DNA of 33,729 nucleotides, taken from contig CABYNZ010000015.1 of the NCBI GenBank assembly GCA_902520485.1, forward strand, positions 1 to 33,729. Direction: 5' to 3'. Shown one piece after another: positions 8,127-18,392 of this stretch (positions are counted from its first letter, which is position 1; each line of letters starts with the position of its first letter). Both the position numbers and the translations under genes were made by a program. The notes under the pieces are model-generated. The model was not told where the DNA came from, made no database searches, and saw only the letters and a program-made list of their open reading frames with translations. This DNA comes from an uncultured Prochlorococcus sp. Its GTDB lineage: Bacteria > Cyanobacteriota > Cyanobacteriia > PCC-6307 > Cyanobiaceae.

Positions 8127-9239
8127 ATGGATTTGCTAAAAAGTCCTCTTTATTCAAAATATGTTGAATCCAATGCAAAATTAGTGGATTTTGCAGGTTG
8201 GGAAATGCCCATATCATTTTCAGGATTAATTAAAGAGCATGAATCAGTTAGATCTTCAGCAGGATTATTTGATATTTCTCACATGGGTGTGATTTCTATC
8301 AAGGGAATCAATCCAAAGGATTATATTCAAAAACTTTTTCCTACAAATTTATACTCCTTTTCTGAAGGTCAGGGAATTTATACAGTAATGCTGAATGATA
8401 AAGGAGGAATAATAGATGACTTAATAATTTATGACCTTGGTATTCAAGAAAATGACATATCAGAATTATTGTTAATAGTTAATGCAAGTAGATATAAAGA
8501 AGATTTTCAGTGGATAAAAAATAATTTAAATATGTCTGAAATTTCGATAACAAACTTTAAAAAAGACAAAGTACTTTTAGCACTACAGGGAAAGAACTCG
8601 TTCGATTTATTTGAAGAATGGATTGAATCTTCAATCTCACATATCCCTAACTTTGGATGCGAATATAAAATTTTTGAACATATTTCACCTAAAGAAAAAA
8701 TATTTGTTGCGAAGACGGGGTATACAGGGGAAAATGGTCTAGAAATACTTTTATCTAAAAAAGCAGCAATTAATTTATGGGATTTCTCAATTTCCAAAAA
8801 TGTTGCACCTTGTGGTTTAGGAGCTAGAGATACTCTTAGACTTGAAGCAGGCATGCATCTTTATGGTCAAGACATAAATGAAGAAACTTCTCCATATGAA
8901 GCAGGTTTAGGCTGGCTAGTACATCTAGAAAATAATCACGAATTCTTTGGAAGAAGATTTCTTGAAGAGCAATCAAGATTAGGTATTCAAAAAAAGTTAG
9001 TTGGTCTCTCTATAGAAGGTAAAGCAATAGGAAGAAAAGGTTGCACAGTTCTTAAAGGTGAAGAAAATATTGGGAATATCACAAGCGGCAGTTGGTCTCC
9101 AACTAAACAACAAGCTATAGCTTTTGCATACATCAATACTTCGCATGCCTTAATAAATAATGAAGTTCAAATATTAATAAGAGGCAAAAAATTCAATGGA
9201 TTAATAACAAAGAGAGCATTTTATAAAAAAAATTATTAA
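8127..9239 (+). CDS. gcvT: aminomethyltransferase, glycine cleavage T protein
   Basis: T protein of the glycine cleavage system: it moves the methylene carbon from aminomethyl-lipoyl H protein to tetrahydrofolate and releases ammonia, which matters for photorespiratory glycine. The 370-residue protein shows [10 protein letters not shown] (22-31), LFDISHMG (47-54) and [12 protein letters not shown] with the catalytic aspartate about D97. The C-terminal barrel domain contains [18 protein letters not shown]. gcvP and gcvH are not in the window. The 50-base upstream gap is too short for a glycine riboswitch; it holds AT-rich sequence that could act as a promoter. Confidence 0.96.
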   Translation: MDLLKSPLYSKYVESNAKLVDFAGWEMPISFSGLIKEHESVRSSAGLFDISHMGVISIKGINPKDYIQKLFPTNLYSFSEGQGIYTVMLNDKGGIIDDLIIYDLGIQENDISELLLIVNASRYKEDFQWIKNNLNMSEISITNFKKDKVLLALQGKNSFDLFEEWIESSISHIPNFGCEYKIFEHISPKEKIFVAKTGYTGENGLEILLSKKAAINLWDFSISKNVAPCGLGARDTLRLEAGMHLYGQDINEETSPYEAGLGWLVHLENNHEFFGRRFLEEQSRLGIQKKLVGLSIEGKAIGRKGCTVLKGEENIGNITSGSWSPTKQQAIAFAYINTSHALINNEVQILIRGKKFNGLITKRAFYKKNY

Positions 9240-9294
9240 CTAAATTTACCCTTAAAGAATTATTATAAGTTATTGATAAATAAATCATACCTAG

Positions 9295-11091
9295 ATGAGA
9301 AACAAAATTTGCAAAGAACTCAATAATACAGATATTGGTAAATTAGTTAATTTATGCGGATGGGTAGATAGAAGAAGAGATCATGGTGGTGTAATTTTTA
9401 TTGATTTAAGAGACCATAGTGGATTTCTACAAATAACAATTAACCCCGATGATGGGACAGATCTATTTAAACAAGCAGAAACTCTAAGAAATGAAACAGT
9501 AATAATGGTTAGCGGAATTATTAATGAAAGGCCCAAAGATTCAATAAATATAAATTTAAGAACTGGAGAGTTAGAGCTTAAGGTTAAAGATTTGCAAGTT
9601 CTCAACCAAATTAAAAACAATTTACCTTTTCCAGTGTCTATTCATGATTATGAAAAAACAAAAGAGGAACTCAGATTAAAATATAGATACCTTGATTTAA
9701 GAAGGGGAAAATTACTAGAAAATTTAAAAACAAGACATAAGATTATTAAAGTTGCTAGAGAATTTCTTGATAATTTTGGATTTACAGAAGTAGAGACCCC
9801 ATTACTTACAAAGTCAACTCCTGAAGGCGCTCGCGATTTTCTTGTTCCTGCACGTCTTTCAAATGGAGAATTTTTTGCTTTACCTCAATCCCCACAACTA
9901 TTTAAACAACTATTAATGGTTGGGGGCTTAGATAAGTATTATCAAATCGCAAAATGTTTCCGTGATGAAGACTTAAGGGCAGATAGACAGCCAGAGTTTA
10001 CTCAATTAGATATTGAGATGAGCTTTATTAGTGAAGAAGAAATAATTTCTTTTAATGAAAGTCTTATAAAAAAAATATGGAAAGAAGTATTAAATATTAA
10101 TTTTAATAATGCTTTTCCAAGAATGTCATGGCAGACAGCAATGGATAATTACGGCACTGATAGACCAGATACTAGATATCAAATGTTATTAAAAGATTTA
10201 GGAGGAGTATTAGGTGATATTGGATTTAATATTTTCACCAAGGCAATTAAGTCTGGAGGTTATATAAAATCCATAACAGTCAAAGGAGGCAATTCAAGTA
10301 TTAGCAACGTAAGAATTAAACCAGGAGGTGACATCTTCCAAGTAGCTCAAGATGCAGGAGCTGGTGGTTTGGCCTTTATAAGGGTTAAAGGAGATGAGCT
10401 TGAGACTATTGGGGCAATTAAAAATAATTTAAGTGAAGAGCATATAGCTGATATTTTAAAAATCACAGAAGCAAAAGATGGGGACTTAATCCTCTTAGGA
10501 GCTGGAGATAAACAAATTGTCAATCAGTCATTAGATAGGGTTAGACAATATATTGCAAAAGACTTAAAGCTTATTGATAAAAGTAAATGGAATTTCTTGT
10601 GGGTAACTGACTTCCCGATGTTTGAGAGAAATGAAGATGAAAATAGATATGAAGCTTTACATCATCCTTTTTGTTCTCCAAAAAATATAAAATCTAAAGA
10701 TTCTGAAAACTTGAAAAAAGAAATTGAGAGCTCTACAGCAAACGCTTATGACTTAGTTCTCAATGGATTGGAATTAGGAGGTGGCTCTTTACGTATTCAT
10801 GAGGCGAACTTACAAAGAGAAGTTCTGAAAACGGTTGGACTTACTGATAAAGAGATTGATGAAAAATTTGGATTTCTAATAGAAGCCTTAGAAATGGGTG
10901 CTCCTCCTCATGGTGGAATAGCATTTGGATTAGATCGTATTACCATGCTGATCATTGGTGCAGATTCAATCAGAGAAACCATAGCTTTTCCAAAAAATCA
11001 ACAAGCAAAATGTCTTCTCACAAATGCCCCTTCAAATGTCTCTGAATCACAATTAAAAGAATTAGATATTGAAATAACAATTGATGAATAA
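9295..11091 (+). CDS. aspS: aspartate--tRNA ligase
   Basis: Bacterial-type class II synthetase of 598 residues that charges tRNA-Asp. An N-terminal OB-fold anticodon-binding domain ([11 protein letters not shown], 22-32) leads to the catalytic core with motif 1 (around [18 protein letters not shown]), motif 2 ([18 protein letters not shown]) and motif 3 (GLDRITML). The bacterial GAD insertion is present between motifs 2 and 3. The loop residue H30, in RRRDHGG, is the type I associate with non-discriminating AspRS that also charge tRNA-Asn; E. coli has leucine there. The start is ATG at 9295, with no strong ribosome-binding site. Confidence 0.97.
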   Translation: MRNKICKELNNTDIGKLVNLCGWVDRRRDHGGVIFIDLRDHSGFLQITINPDDGTDLFKQAETLRNETVIMVSGIINERPKDSININLRTGELELKVKDLQVLNQIKNNLPFPVSIHDYEKTKEELRLKYRYLDLRRGKLLENLKTRHKIIKVAREFLDNFGFTEVETPLLTKSTPEGARDFLVPARLSNGEFFALPQSPQLFKQLLMVGGLDKYYQIAKCFRDEDLRADRQPEFTQLDIEMSFISEEEIISFNESLIKKIWKEVLNINFNNAFPRMSWQTAMDNYGTDRPDTRYQMLLKDLGGVLGDIGFNIFTKAIKSGGYIKSITVKGGNSSISNVRIKPGGDIFQVAQDAGAGGLAFIRVKGDELETIGAIKNNLSEEHIADILKITEAKDGDLILLGAGDKQIVNQSLDRVRQYIAKDLKLIDKSKWNFLWVTDFPMFERNEDENRYEALHHPFCSPKNIKSKDSENLKKEIESSTANAYDLVLNGLELGGGSLRIHEANLQREVLKTVGLTDKEIDEKFGFLIEALEMGAPPHGGIAFGLDRITMLIIGADSIRETIAFPKNQQAKCLLTNAPSNVSESQLKELDIEITIDE

Positions 11092-11128
11092 GAATATATA
11101 TAGATGTTTTAAAAATTTTTTGTTTAGA

Positions 11129-11143
11129 TAAAATATAAGGAGG
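11129..11143 (+). promoter_or_regulatory. pyrG leader: TAAAAT -10-like box and displaced AAGGAGG
   Basis: TAAAAT (11129-11134) is followed by a perfect AAGGAGG (11137-11143). The latter ends 23 bases before the pyrG ATG, too far for ordinary Shine-Dalgarno use. If the -10 assignment is right, the transcript would begin within or next to the GGAGG. Confidence 0.4.
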
Positions 11144-11166
11144 CTGTGCTTAATTAAAAATATTTA

Positions 11167-12777
11167 ATGTCAAAATTTGTTTTTGTTACTGGAGGAGTTG
11201 TTTCTAGCATTGGTAAAGGAATTGTAGCTGCAAGTTTAGGAAGATTATTAAAGTCTAGAGGATATAGTGTTTCAATATTAAAACTAGATCCATATCTAAA
11301 TGTTGATCCAGGAACAATGAGTCCTTTCCAACATGGAGAAGTATTTGTAACCGAAGATGGGGCCGAAACCGATTTAGATTTAGGTCACTATGAAAGATTT
11401 ACTGATACTGCAATGACTAGGCTAAATAGTGTGACAACGGGATCTATCTATCAAGCTGTTATAAATAAAGAAAGAAGAGGTAGTTATAACGGAGGAACTG
11501 TGCAAGTAATACCTCACATAACAGGAGAAATAAGAGAAAGAATTCATAGAGTAGCTGCCAACAGCAATGCAGATATTATTATTACTGAAATTGGTGGAAC
11601 AGTTGGTGATATTGAATCTTTACCTTTTCTAGAAGCAATAAGAGAATTCAAAAATGATGTCAATAGGAATGATGTTGCATACATACACGTAACATTACTT
11701 CCTTACATCAAAGCCTCTGGCGAAATAAAAACTAAACCAACACAACATTCAGTGAAAGAATTGAGATCAATTGGAATTCAGCCAGATTTACTTGTATGCC
11801 GAAGTGATAAATCGATTAATGAAGGTCTTAAAAAGAAACTTAGTGGCTTTTGCGGTGTCAGTATTAACTCTGTAATTGAAGCTTTAGACGCAGACAGTAT
11901 TTATTCGGTACCTCTTTCTTTAAAAAAAGAAGGTTTATGCAAAGAAACCCTGAAATATTTAGAACTTGAAGATAAAAAATGTGATTTGAGAAATTGGGAA
12001 GAACTAATACATAATCTAAGAAATCCTGGAGCTCCAATAAAAGTTGCTCTCGTAGGTAAATATATTGAACTTGGAGATGCATATTTATCCGTTGTTGAAG
12101 CTTTAAAACATGCATGCATTGAACAAAAGGCTTCATTAGATTTGCATTGGGTAAGTGCTGAAATGATAGAAAAAAATTCAGCAGAGACTTACTTAAATAA
12201 AGTTGATGCAATTGTCGTACCTGGAGGATTTGGAAATAGAGGAGTAAATGGAAAAATTTCGGCTATCAAATTCGCAAGAGAAAATAAAGTTCCCTTTTTA
12301 GGCCTGTGCCTTGGTATGCAATGTGCAGTTATAGAATGGGCTAGAAACGTAGCTAATCTTCCAGATGCATCTAGTTCAGAACTAGACCCAAAAACTCCCA
12401 ATCCAGTCATACATTTATTACCAGAACAGGAAGATATAGTTGATTTAGGTGGGACAATGAGACTTGGAGTTTATCCATGTAGATTAACTAATAATACAAC
12501 TGGGAAAAACTTATATGATGAAGATGTTATTTATGAGAGACATCGACATAGATATGAATTTAATAATTACTACAAACAAAGTTTTTTAAATTCTGGATAC
12601 AAAATTAGTGGCACATCACCAGATGGCAGATTAGTAGAGTTAATTGAATTAGGAAATCATCCTTACTTCTTAGCATGCCAATATCATCCTGAGTTTTTAT
12701 CAAGGCCTGGAAAACCTCATCCTTTATTTAAAGGTTTAATAAAGGCCTCTCAAGAAAAGTTAACTCAATCAAATTAA
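11167..12777 (+). CDS. pyrG: CTP synthase
   Basis: It converts UTP to CTP using ATP and glutamine, the last step of de novo pyrimidine nucleotide synthesis. The 536-residue protein has the N-terminal synthetase domain with P-loop [10 protein letters not shown] (9-18) and a C-terminal class I glutamine amidotransferase with PGGFGNRG (352-359), nucleophile C381 in LGLCLGMQ and the YHPEF catalytic His/Glu near the end. Length is normal. ATG at 11167 is the only sensible start although the only strong ribosome-binding motif lies 23 bases upstream. aspS ends 75 bases upstream and queE follows within 30 bases. Confidence 0.98.
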   Translation: MSKFVFVTGGVVSSIGKGIVAASLGRLLKSRGYSVSILKLDPYLNVDPGTMSPFQHGEVFVTEDGAETDLDLGHYERFTDTAMTRLNSVTTGSIYQAVINKERRGSYNGGTVQVIPHITGEIRERIHRVAANSNADIIITEIGGTVGDIESLPFLEAIREFKNDVNRNDVAYIHVTLLPYIKASGEIKTKPTQHSVKELRSIGIQPDLLVCRSDKSINEGLKKKLSGFCGVSINSVIEALDADSIYSVPLSLKKEGLCKETLKYLELEDKKCDLRNWEELIHNLRNPGAPIKVALVGKYIELGDAYLSVVEALKHACIEQKASLDLHWVSAEMIEKNSAETYLNKVDAIVVPGGFGNRGVNGKISAIKFARENKVPFLGLCLGMQCAVIEWARNVANLPDASSSELDPKTPNPVIHLLPEQEDIVDLGGTMRLGVYPCRLTNNTTGKNLYDEDVIYERHRHRYEFNNYYKQSFLNSGYKISGTSPDGRLVELIELGNHPYFLACQYHPEFLSRPGKPHPLFKGLIKASQEKLTQSN

Positions 12778-12803
12778 TATTCCTTATTTTTTTGAATGAA
12801 AAA

Positions 12804-13475
12804 ATGACAAATTTTTTACCCATAGTCGAACAATTTCATTCATTACAAGGTGAAGGCTATCACGCTGGGAAAAGTGCTTTTTTTGTCAGATTAGCAGGTT
12901 GTAAAGTTGGATGTTCTTGGTGCGATACGAAAAATTCATGGGACGAGAAAAAATACCCCTCAATATCAATTGAGAAAATAATTGATCATATAAAAATTGC
13001 TAGAGGGAAAGGAGCATCATTTTGCGTGATTACAGGTGGAGAACCTTTACAACATAACTTAGATAATTTTTGCAATGCCATAAAAAAAATGACCATTGGA
13101 GGAGAACAAAACACAATGAAAATACATATTGAGACAAGTGGAGTTAATACGATATCAGGTAGTTATGACTGGATTACTTTATCTCCTAAAAGACACTCAC
13201 CTCCAAAAAATTATTTTTTGAAAAGCTGTAATGAAATCAAAATAATCATAAATGAAGTAGAAGATATTGAATTTGCTATTCAAATAAAAAAAGAAACTTT
13301 AAAACAATATCCACTTTCAACAAGCAAAGATGGCTTTAAAAAAGAAGATAAAATTTTTTATTTACAACCAGCATGGAACAATGCAAATGGTTTTTCTCTT
13401 GCTATAGATTTCGTAAAAAATAACCCCGATTGGAAATTGAGCCTTCAAACTCACAAATACTTAAAAATTAAATGA
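12804..13475 (+). CDS. queE: 7-carboxy-7-deazaguanine synthase (radical SAM)
   Basis: A radical SAM enzyme that rearranges 6-carboxytetrahydropterin to 7-carboxy-7-deazaguanine on the way to preQ0 and queuosine. The 223-residue protein has the iron-sulfur motif C33-x3-C37-x2-C40 (AGCKVGCSWCDTK) preceded by FHSLQGEGYHAGKSAFF, a strong QueE signature, and a GGEPL motif. I choose the ATG at 12804; an in-frame TTG at 12792 would add four residues. It ends 6 bases before queC, so the two successive pathway enzymes are almost certainly cotranscribed. Confidence 0.94.
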   Translation: MTNFLPIVEQFHSLQGEGYHAGKSAFFVRLAGCKVGCSWCDTKNSWDEKKYPSISIEKIIDHIKIARGKGASFCVITGGEPLQHNLDNFCNAIKKMTIGGEQNTMKIHIETSGVNTISGSYDWITLSPKRHSPPKNYFLKSCNEIKIIINEVEDIEFAIQIKKETLKQYPLSTSKDGFKKEDKIFYLQPAWNNANGFSLAIDFVKNNPDWKLSLQTHKYLKIK

Positions 13476-13481
13476 AATCAT

Positions 13482-14153
13482 ATGACTCTTAAAAATAAAT
13501 CGATAGTAGTTTTATTATCTGGAGGTTTAGATTCTTCTACAGTTACTGGTATCGCAAAAAAATCCGAAGCTAAAATTTTTGGCCTTTCATTTAACTACGG
13601 TCAGCGCCATAAAAAAGAATTAAATTCTGCATCAATCATTGCAAAACATTTTGATATCGAAGAATTTAAAATTATTAAACTTGACCTATCTTTATGGGGA
13701 GGATCTTCATTAACTGATACTCAAAAAAATATTCCAATAGAAGGAGTACAAACTAATGAAATTCCTAATACTTATGTTCCTGGGAGAAATACTATATTTA
13801 TTTCCGTTGCACTAAGTTATGCCGAAGCAATAGATGCTGATTTTATAGGATTAGGAGTTAATGCACTAGATTATTCTGGTTATCCAGATTGCAGACCTGA
13901 CTACATTAAAAAATTTCAAGAATTAGCATATTTAGCCAATAAAAGAGGAAGAGAAAATAACCCAATAAAACTTTGGACTCCACTATTAGATCTAAATAAA
14001 GAGGAAATTATTAAATTAGCTTTTGATAATCATGTCCCTTTAGATAAAACATGGAGTTGTTATTCAGGGAATTCAAAACCATGCGGTAAGTGTGATAGCT
14101 GCAGAATTAGAAATTCCGCTTATGAAAAATGGCTCAATAAAAATAAAAAATGA
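13482..14153 (+). CDS. queC: 7-cyano-7-deazaguanine synthase
   Basis: An ATP-dependent enzyme that converts 7-carboxy-7-deazaguanine to preQ0 with ammonia, following QueE. The 223-residue protein has the PP-loop SGGLDSS (13-19) and a C-terminal zinc site C193, C201, C204 and C207. Length is typical. Its TGA stop overlaps the ATG of pabB by four bases (ATGA), implying translational coupling to the folate genes downstream. Confidence 0.97.
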   Translation: MTLKNKSIVVLLSGGLDSSTVTGIAKKSEAKIFGLSFNYGQRHKKELNSASIIAKHFDIEEFKIIKLDLSLWGGSSLTDTQKNIPIEGVQTNEIPNTYVPGRNTIFISVALSYAEAIDADFIGLGVNALDYSGYPDCRPDYIKKFQELAYLANKRGRENNPIKLWTPLLDLNKEEIIKLAFDNHVPLDKTWSCYSGNSKPCGKCDSCRIRNSAYEKWLNKNKK

Positions 14154-15466
14154 AAATAAAAAAAATAATTCTAGAAAAATGGATAGATCCAGCACTGATT
14201 ACGCATCATTTAACAAAAAAATTCGGAGATAAAGGATTAGCTTGGCTAGACAGTGATGGTAAAGAAAATGGGGAATGGTCAATAATAGGAATTAAACCTA
14301 AAGAAATCATTCAATCAAGAGATATAAATAACTTAGAAAAAACTAATAATCCCTTTAACAGTTTAAAAAATATTGAAAAAGGATTTTGGATCGGATGGTT
14401 AAGTTATGAAGCTGGAGTATACATAGAACCAAAAAACCCATGGCGACAATCTGATATGGCAACTTTATGGATTGCATCATATGATCCAATCATTAAATGT
14501 AATCTTAAAAAAAAAGAAATTATTATAGAAGGAACAAACTCATCTGAACTGATAAATTATAAAAATATAATCAATAATATAAAAACTATTGAAGAAGAAA
14601 ACATTATAAAAATAAATTTTGATTTTGATTTTTCAAAAATAAATTTGGACGAAATGGCTGAAAAATTTCAGAATAATATTTTAAAATTGAAAAAATTAAT
14701 TTCCCTAGGGGATATATTTCAAGCAAACCTAACAACTAAATGCGAAATTGAATCTTCCAAAAACTATAATCCTCTAGATATTTATTTAAAAATAAGAAGA
14801 AAATTAAGAGCTCCCTTTGGAGGAATAATAATAAATAATGATAATTATAAAGAGGCTGTATTATCTACCTCTCCAGAAAGATTTATAAAAATAGATAATA
14901 AAAATTTTGTAGAATCAAGACCTATCAAAGGAACTAGATCCAGAGATAAAGATTTAAATCAAGACGCACTTAATGCTATCGATTTAATAACGAACGAAAA
15001 AGATAGAGCCGAAAATATTATGATTGTTGATCTAATAAGAAATGATTTAAGTAAAGTTTGCGAAACAGGAAGTATTATGGTGCCAGAAATATTAAAACTT
15101 GAAAGTTTCTTAAAAGTTCATCATCTCACTTCAGTAATCAGAGGCAAATTAAAAAAAGACAAGAACTGGATTGATTTACTAAAAGCTTGTTGGCCTGGGG
15201 GCTCTATAACAGGAGCACCTAAATTAAGATCATGCCAAAGACTTTTTGAATTAGAAGAATGTGAACGCGGACCATACTGTGGCTCATTTTTGAAGCTTGA
15301 CTGGAATGGAGAGTTTGACAGCAATATACTTATAAGATCATTTTTAATTAAAGACAAAAAAATCAATATATATGCTGGTTGCGGAATAGTTATTGACTCA
15401 GACCCTGAAGAGGAAACTGATGAATTAAAGTGGAAACTTTTACCGTTAATTGATTCACTAAAATGA
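14150..15466 (+). CDS. pabB: aminodeoxychorismate synthase component I
   Basis: A chorismate-using enzyme of 438 residues that makes 4-amino-4-deoxychorismate for folate. TrpE and PabB are similar, but the motif here is SRPIKGT with lysine K260. PabB uses that lysine, whereas anthranilate synthases have alanine there, so PabB is favoured. The C-terminal half carries GDIFQANL (187-194), DRAENIMIVDLIRND and CWPGGSITGAPK, as expected for chorismate-binding enzymes. The glutamine amidotransferase partner (PabA or TrpG) is not in the window. It overlaps queC upstream and pabC downstream by four bases each. Confidence 0.92.
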   Translation: MKIKKIILEKWIDPALITHHLTKKFGDKGLAWLDSDGKENGEWSIIGIKPKEIIQSRDINNLEKTNNPFNSLKNIEKGFWIGWLSYEAGVYIEPKNPWRQSDMATLWIASYDPIIKCNLKKKEIIIEGTNSSELINYKNIINNIKTIEEENIIKINFDFDFSKINLDEMAEKFQNNILKLKKLISLGDIFQANLTTKCEIESSKNYNPLDIYLKIRRKLRAPFGGIIINNDNYKEAVLSTSPERFIKIDNKNFVESRPIKGTRSRDKDLNQDALNAIDLITNEKDRAENIMIVDLIRNDLSKVCETGSIMVPEILKLESFLKVHHLTSVIRGKLKKDKNWIDLLKACWPGGSITGAPKLRSCQRLFELEECERGPYCGSFLKLDWNGEFDSNILIRSFLIKDKKINIYAGCGIVIDSDPEEETDELKWKLLPLIDSLK

Positions 15467-16290
15467 TTGAAACATTAGGCTGGTACAAGGATCGATGGTT
15501 GGATATTGATAGAATATTTATTGCTGCTAATAATAGAGGATTAAAATTTGCTGATGGTATATTTGAAACCATTTTGATAAAAGAAAACAAACCTATTCTT
15601 TTTGATGAACATCTGAAGAGATTAGAAAAAAGTAGCAAGATTTTAAATATTAATCTCAAAATAAATAAATTAACTTTGAGAAAACTTATTCACGATGGAA
15701 TTAAAAAGTTATCGCTTAAAAATGATCAATTTGCTTCAGTAAGAATAAACTATAGTCGAGGCACTAATGAAGGTCGAACACTAACAATTGATAGCACTTC
15801 AGAGACAAAAGATTTGGATAATTTATGGCTTGAGTTCTATAAAATCAAACCAAATTTTAAACCAATAAGTGTTTGCATTAGTCAAACGGAAAAAATAAAT
15901 GAATTCAGTCTTATAAGTAAATGCAAAACATTTTCATATAATCAGGCAATACAAGTTTTGACAGAAGCTAATAAAAAATCATTTGATGATTCTATCCTTT
16001 TGAATACTTCAGGTGAACTTTGTTGTGGAAGTACATTTAATCTTCTAATTAAAAGAAATAATCAATGGATAACTCCTAGAAAAGAGAGCGGCTGTTTAGA
16101 AGGGATTATGGTTGCTAAAGCTTTAAAATTTAAAATAGTAGAAGAAAAATTAATTCCTCCAGAATTTCAAAATGATGACATAATAGTTGCAATTAATAGC
16201 TTATCTTGCAGACAAATTAATCAAGTTAATGATTTAAAGCTTAAACCTAAATTCGATCCAATTTACTTTTGGGATTTATTATATAGTTGA
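15463..16290 (+). CDS. pabC: aminodeoxychorismate lyase-like class IV PLP enzyme
   Basis: A 275-residue fold-type IV PLP protein. Its position directly after pabB, overlapping by ATGA, supports 4-amino-4-deoxychorismate lyase, which would release p-aminobenzoate and pyruvate. Visible features are NNRGLKFADGIFETI (23-37), a likely PLP lysine K155 in KCKTFSYNQA, and the phosphate-binding GELCCGSTFNL segment. Branched-chain or D-amino acid aminotransferases share this fold, so the call rests on context. Its last 28 bases overlap the end of the convergent cobA. Confidence 0.85.
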   Translation: MIETLGWYKDRWLDIDRIFIAANNRGLKFADGIFETILIKENKPILFDEHLKRLEKSSKILNINLKINKLTLRKLIHDGIKKLSLKNDQFASVRINYSRGTNEGRTLTIDSTSETKDLDNLWLEFYKIKPNFKPISVCISQTEKINEFSLISKCKTFSYNQAIQVLTEANKKSFDDSILLNTSGELCCGSTFNLLIKRNNQWITPRKESGCLEGIMVAKALKFKIVEEKLIPPEFQNDDIIVAINSLSCRQINQVNDLKLKPKFDPIYFWDLLYS

Positions 16291-17078
16291 ACTTTATTAA
16301 TATCTGGTAAATAGACATCAGATACTTTAGTTACATTGTTATTAACCTTAAATTCAACAATTTTTCCAATAATGATAATTGATGGAGCTAGAAATTCTTT
16401 ATCTTTGATTTTATCTGGAAGATTATCTAATTTCTCTATCAAACATTTTTGATTTTTTAAAGTAGCTTCTTGAATAACAGCGCATTTAGTACTCTTGTCT
16501 AAACCACCTAGTATTAATTCTTCCACGATAAATTCAATATTTTTTATACCCATAAAAATAACTAAGCTATCTGAAGATTTAGCTAAATCTCTCCAATTCA
16601 CTGTCTTTTTTTTCTTATCTACACGCTCATGTCCAGTGACAAAAGTTACTGAACTCGCAGCATCTCTATGGGTTAGTGGAATACCAAAATATGTGGGAGC
16701 AGCTATCCCAGAAGTAATACCAGGAACGATTTCAACTGAAATTCCATTTTTTTCTAAAATCGATACCTCTTCGCCACCTCTAGAAAAAACGAATGGATCT
16801 CCCCCTTTAAGCCTTACAACATTTTTGCCTTCTTTTGCTAATTTCAAAATAAGATCATTAGTTTCAGCCTGAGGTACAGAACATTTCCCAGCTCTTTTGC
16901 CTACATGGAAAATTTCTGTATTTTTTCCTGCCTCTTTTGTTATTTCATCAGGGATTAAAGCATCATGAACTAATGCATCACAATTTTTTATTAGGCGTAA
17001 AGCTTTAAGAGTTAAAAGCTCAGGGTCACCAGGACCTGCTCCAACTAAATAAACAATCCCAGGCACAATATTCTCCAT
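16263..17078 (-). CDS. cobA: uroporphyrinogen-III C-methyltransferase (SUMT)
   Basis: It methylates uroporphyrinogen III twice with S-adenosylmethionine to precorrin-2, the branch to sirohaem and cobalamin. The 271-residue single-domain protein, with no CysG-type dehydrogenase fusion, has YLVGAGPGDPELLTLKA near the start, VRLKGGDPFVFSRGGEE, and GITSGIAAPTYFGIPLTHR, all SUMT signatures. I take ATG at 17078; a TTG at 17084 is in frame. It is divergent from the MFS gene with about 45 bases between, and convergent and overlapping with pabC. Confidence 0.95.
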   Translation of the reverse strand: MENIVPGIVYLVGAGPGDPELLTLKALRLIKNCDALVHDALIPDEITKEAGKNTEIFHVGKRAGKCSVPQAETNDLILKLAKEGKNVVRLKGGDPFVFSRGGEEVSILEKNGISVEIVPGITSGIAAPTYFGIPLTHRDAASSVTFVTGHERVDKKKKTVNWRDLAKSSDSLVIFMGIKNIEFIVEELILGGLDKSTKCAVIQEATLKNQKCLIEKLDNLPDKIKDKEFLAPSIIIIGKIVEFKVNNNVTKVSDVYLPDINKVQLYNKSQK

Positions 17079-17123
17079 TAACAAGTATGGTAGTAAAAGT
17101 TAATCGCAAAGAAGGTAAATATT

Positions 17124-18392
17124 GTGAAAGAAAGTTTATTAAAACCAAATAAAAAATTTACTCTCCTTAGTGCGTTTATCACTCTTCTAAATGATCGTTT
17201 AAGTGAAAGTATACTGTTACCCATACTACCCTCTTTTGTTTTACTTTTTGACTCTAAAGCTAGTACATATGGTTTATTGTCATGCACTTATCAATTAGCT
17301 CAATTTACAGCTTCTCCTTTTATAGGACTTATGAGTGATAGATATGGAAGAAGACCTGTCACTCTTTTTTGTATTACTGGTTCAGTAATAGGAATATCAA
17401 TATTATCTTTTACAGTTCTTTTTAATTGGTCAAATTCAATAGCCTCTATCCCGTTATTTTTATTATTTTTAGCGAGGCTAATTGACGGTTTAAGTGGGGG
17501 TACTGCAGCTACTGCAACAACAATTCTTGCAGATATTTCAAGCCCTGAAAAACGAGCAAAAACATTTGGTCTTATTGGTGTAGCTTTTGGTTTAAGTTTT
17601 TTCTTGGGTAATATTTTTGTTGTAATTTTTGCAAGAAATATAAATAATAATTTTATTATTCCAGTTTTGATAGCCTCAATAATTCCAATAATAAATTTTC
17701 TGCTTGTATTTTTTTATTTACCAGAAACCAAGCCTAATAGTGACTCAAATAAATCAAAAACTATTTTAAAAAACCCTTTAAAAGCTCTATTTACAGTTTT
17801 CAAAGAAGAAAAGATTAAAAAATTATCATTAGCTTTTTTTATTTACTTTATTGCTTTTACTGGATTGACCAATATCCTTATATTTTTCCTTCAAGAATCT
17901 TTAAACTGGACGACCAAAGCCTCAAGTGGAACTCTTGTTGTAGTAGGAATCATTGCCATTATAGTTCAGGGAGGATTAATTGGACCTCTGGTAAAGCAAT
18001 TTGGCGAAATGCGATTAACACTATTCGGATCAGGCTTTATTCTTGTGGCATGTGCTCTTTTAATAACTGCTCCGAAAGAAAATGCGACAATTAATATTTA
18101 TTCAGCTGTTTCATTTTTAGCAGTTGGGGCAGGGTTAATTACGCCCACGTTAAGAGCACTAATATCTAAGAAATTAGACATTGACAAACAAGGATCAATT
18201 TTAAGTAACCTTCAGGGTCTACAGAGTCTTGGAGGAGTTTTAGGAATCGCAATGGCCGGAAGGGTTTATGATAGTTTTGGTCCTAAATCGCCTTTTATAG
18301 CTGGTTCCGTTATCTTACTTTTCATGATATACCTTATTGCAGAGGGTAAAAATAATCATTCTTTTAAAAATCAAAAATTAAAAGTTTTTTAA
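17124..18392 (+). CDS. major facilitator superfamily transporter, drug-exporter type
   Basis: An integral membrane protein of 422 residues with about twelve hydrophobic segments and a polar central loop (around residues 205-220). The cytoplasmic loop motif A appears as GLMSDRYGRRPV between helices 2 and 3, and GGTAATATTILADISSPEKRAKTFGLIG resembles the helix 5 region of TetA/Bcr-like H+ antiporters. The substrate cannot be told. The start is GTG at 17124 with GAAGGT about 8 bases upstream as ribosome-binding site. The stop overlaps the ppk start by one base (TAATG). Confidence 0.87.
   Translation: MKESLLKPNKKFTLLSAFITLLNDRLSESILLPILPSFVLLFDSKASTYGLLSCTYQLAQFTASPFIGLMSDRYGRRPVTLFCITGSVIGISILSFTVLFNWSNSIASIPLFLLFLARLIDGLSGGTAATATTILADISSPEKRAKTFGLIGVAFGLSFFLGNIFVVIFARNINNNFIIPVLIASIIPIINFLLVFFYLPETKPNSDSNKSKTILKNPLKALFTVFKEEKIKKLSLAFFIYFIAFTGLTNILIFFLQESLNWTTKASSGTLVVVGIIAIIVQGGLIGPLVKQFGEMRLTLFGSGFILVACALLITAPKENATINIYSAVSFLAVGAGLITPTLRALISKKLDIDKQGSILSNLQGLQSLGGVLGIAMAGRVYDSFGPKSPFIAGSVILLFMIYLIAEGKNNHSFKNQKLKVF

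Noticed and set aside
11146..11157. Four-codon GTG leader ORF before pyrG
   Set aside because: The Shine-Dalgarno motif is only 2 bases from the GTG, too close, and so short a frame is expected by chance.
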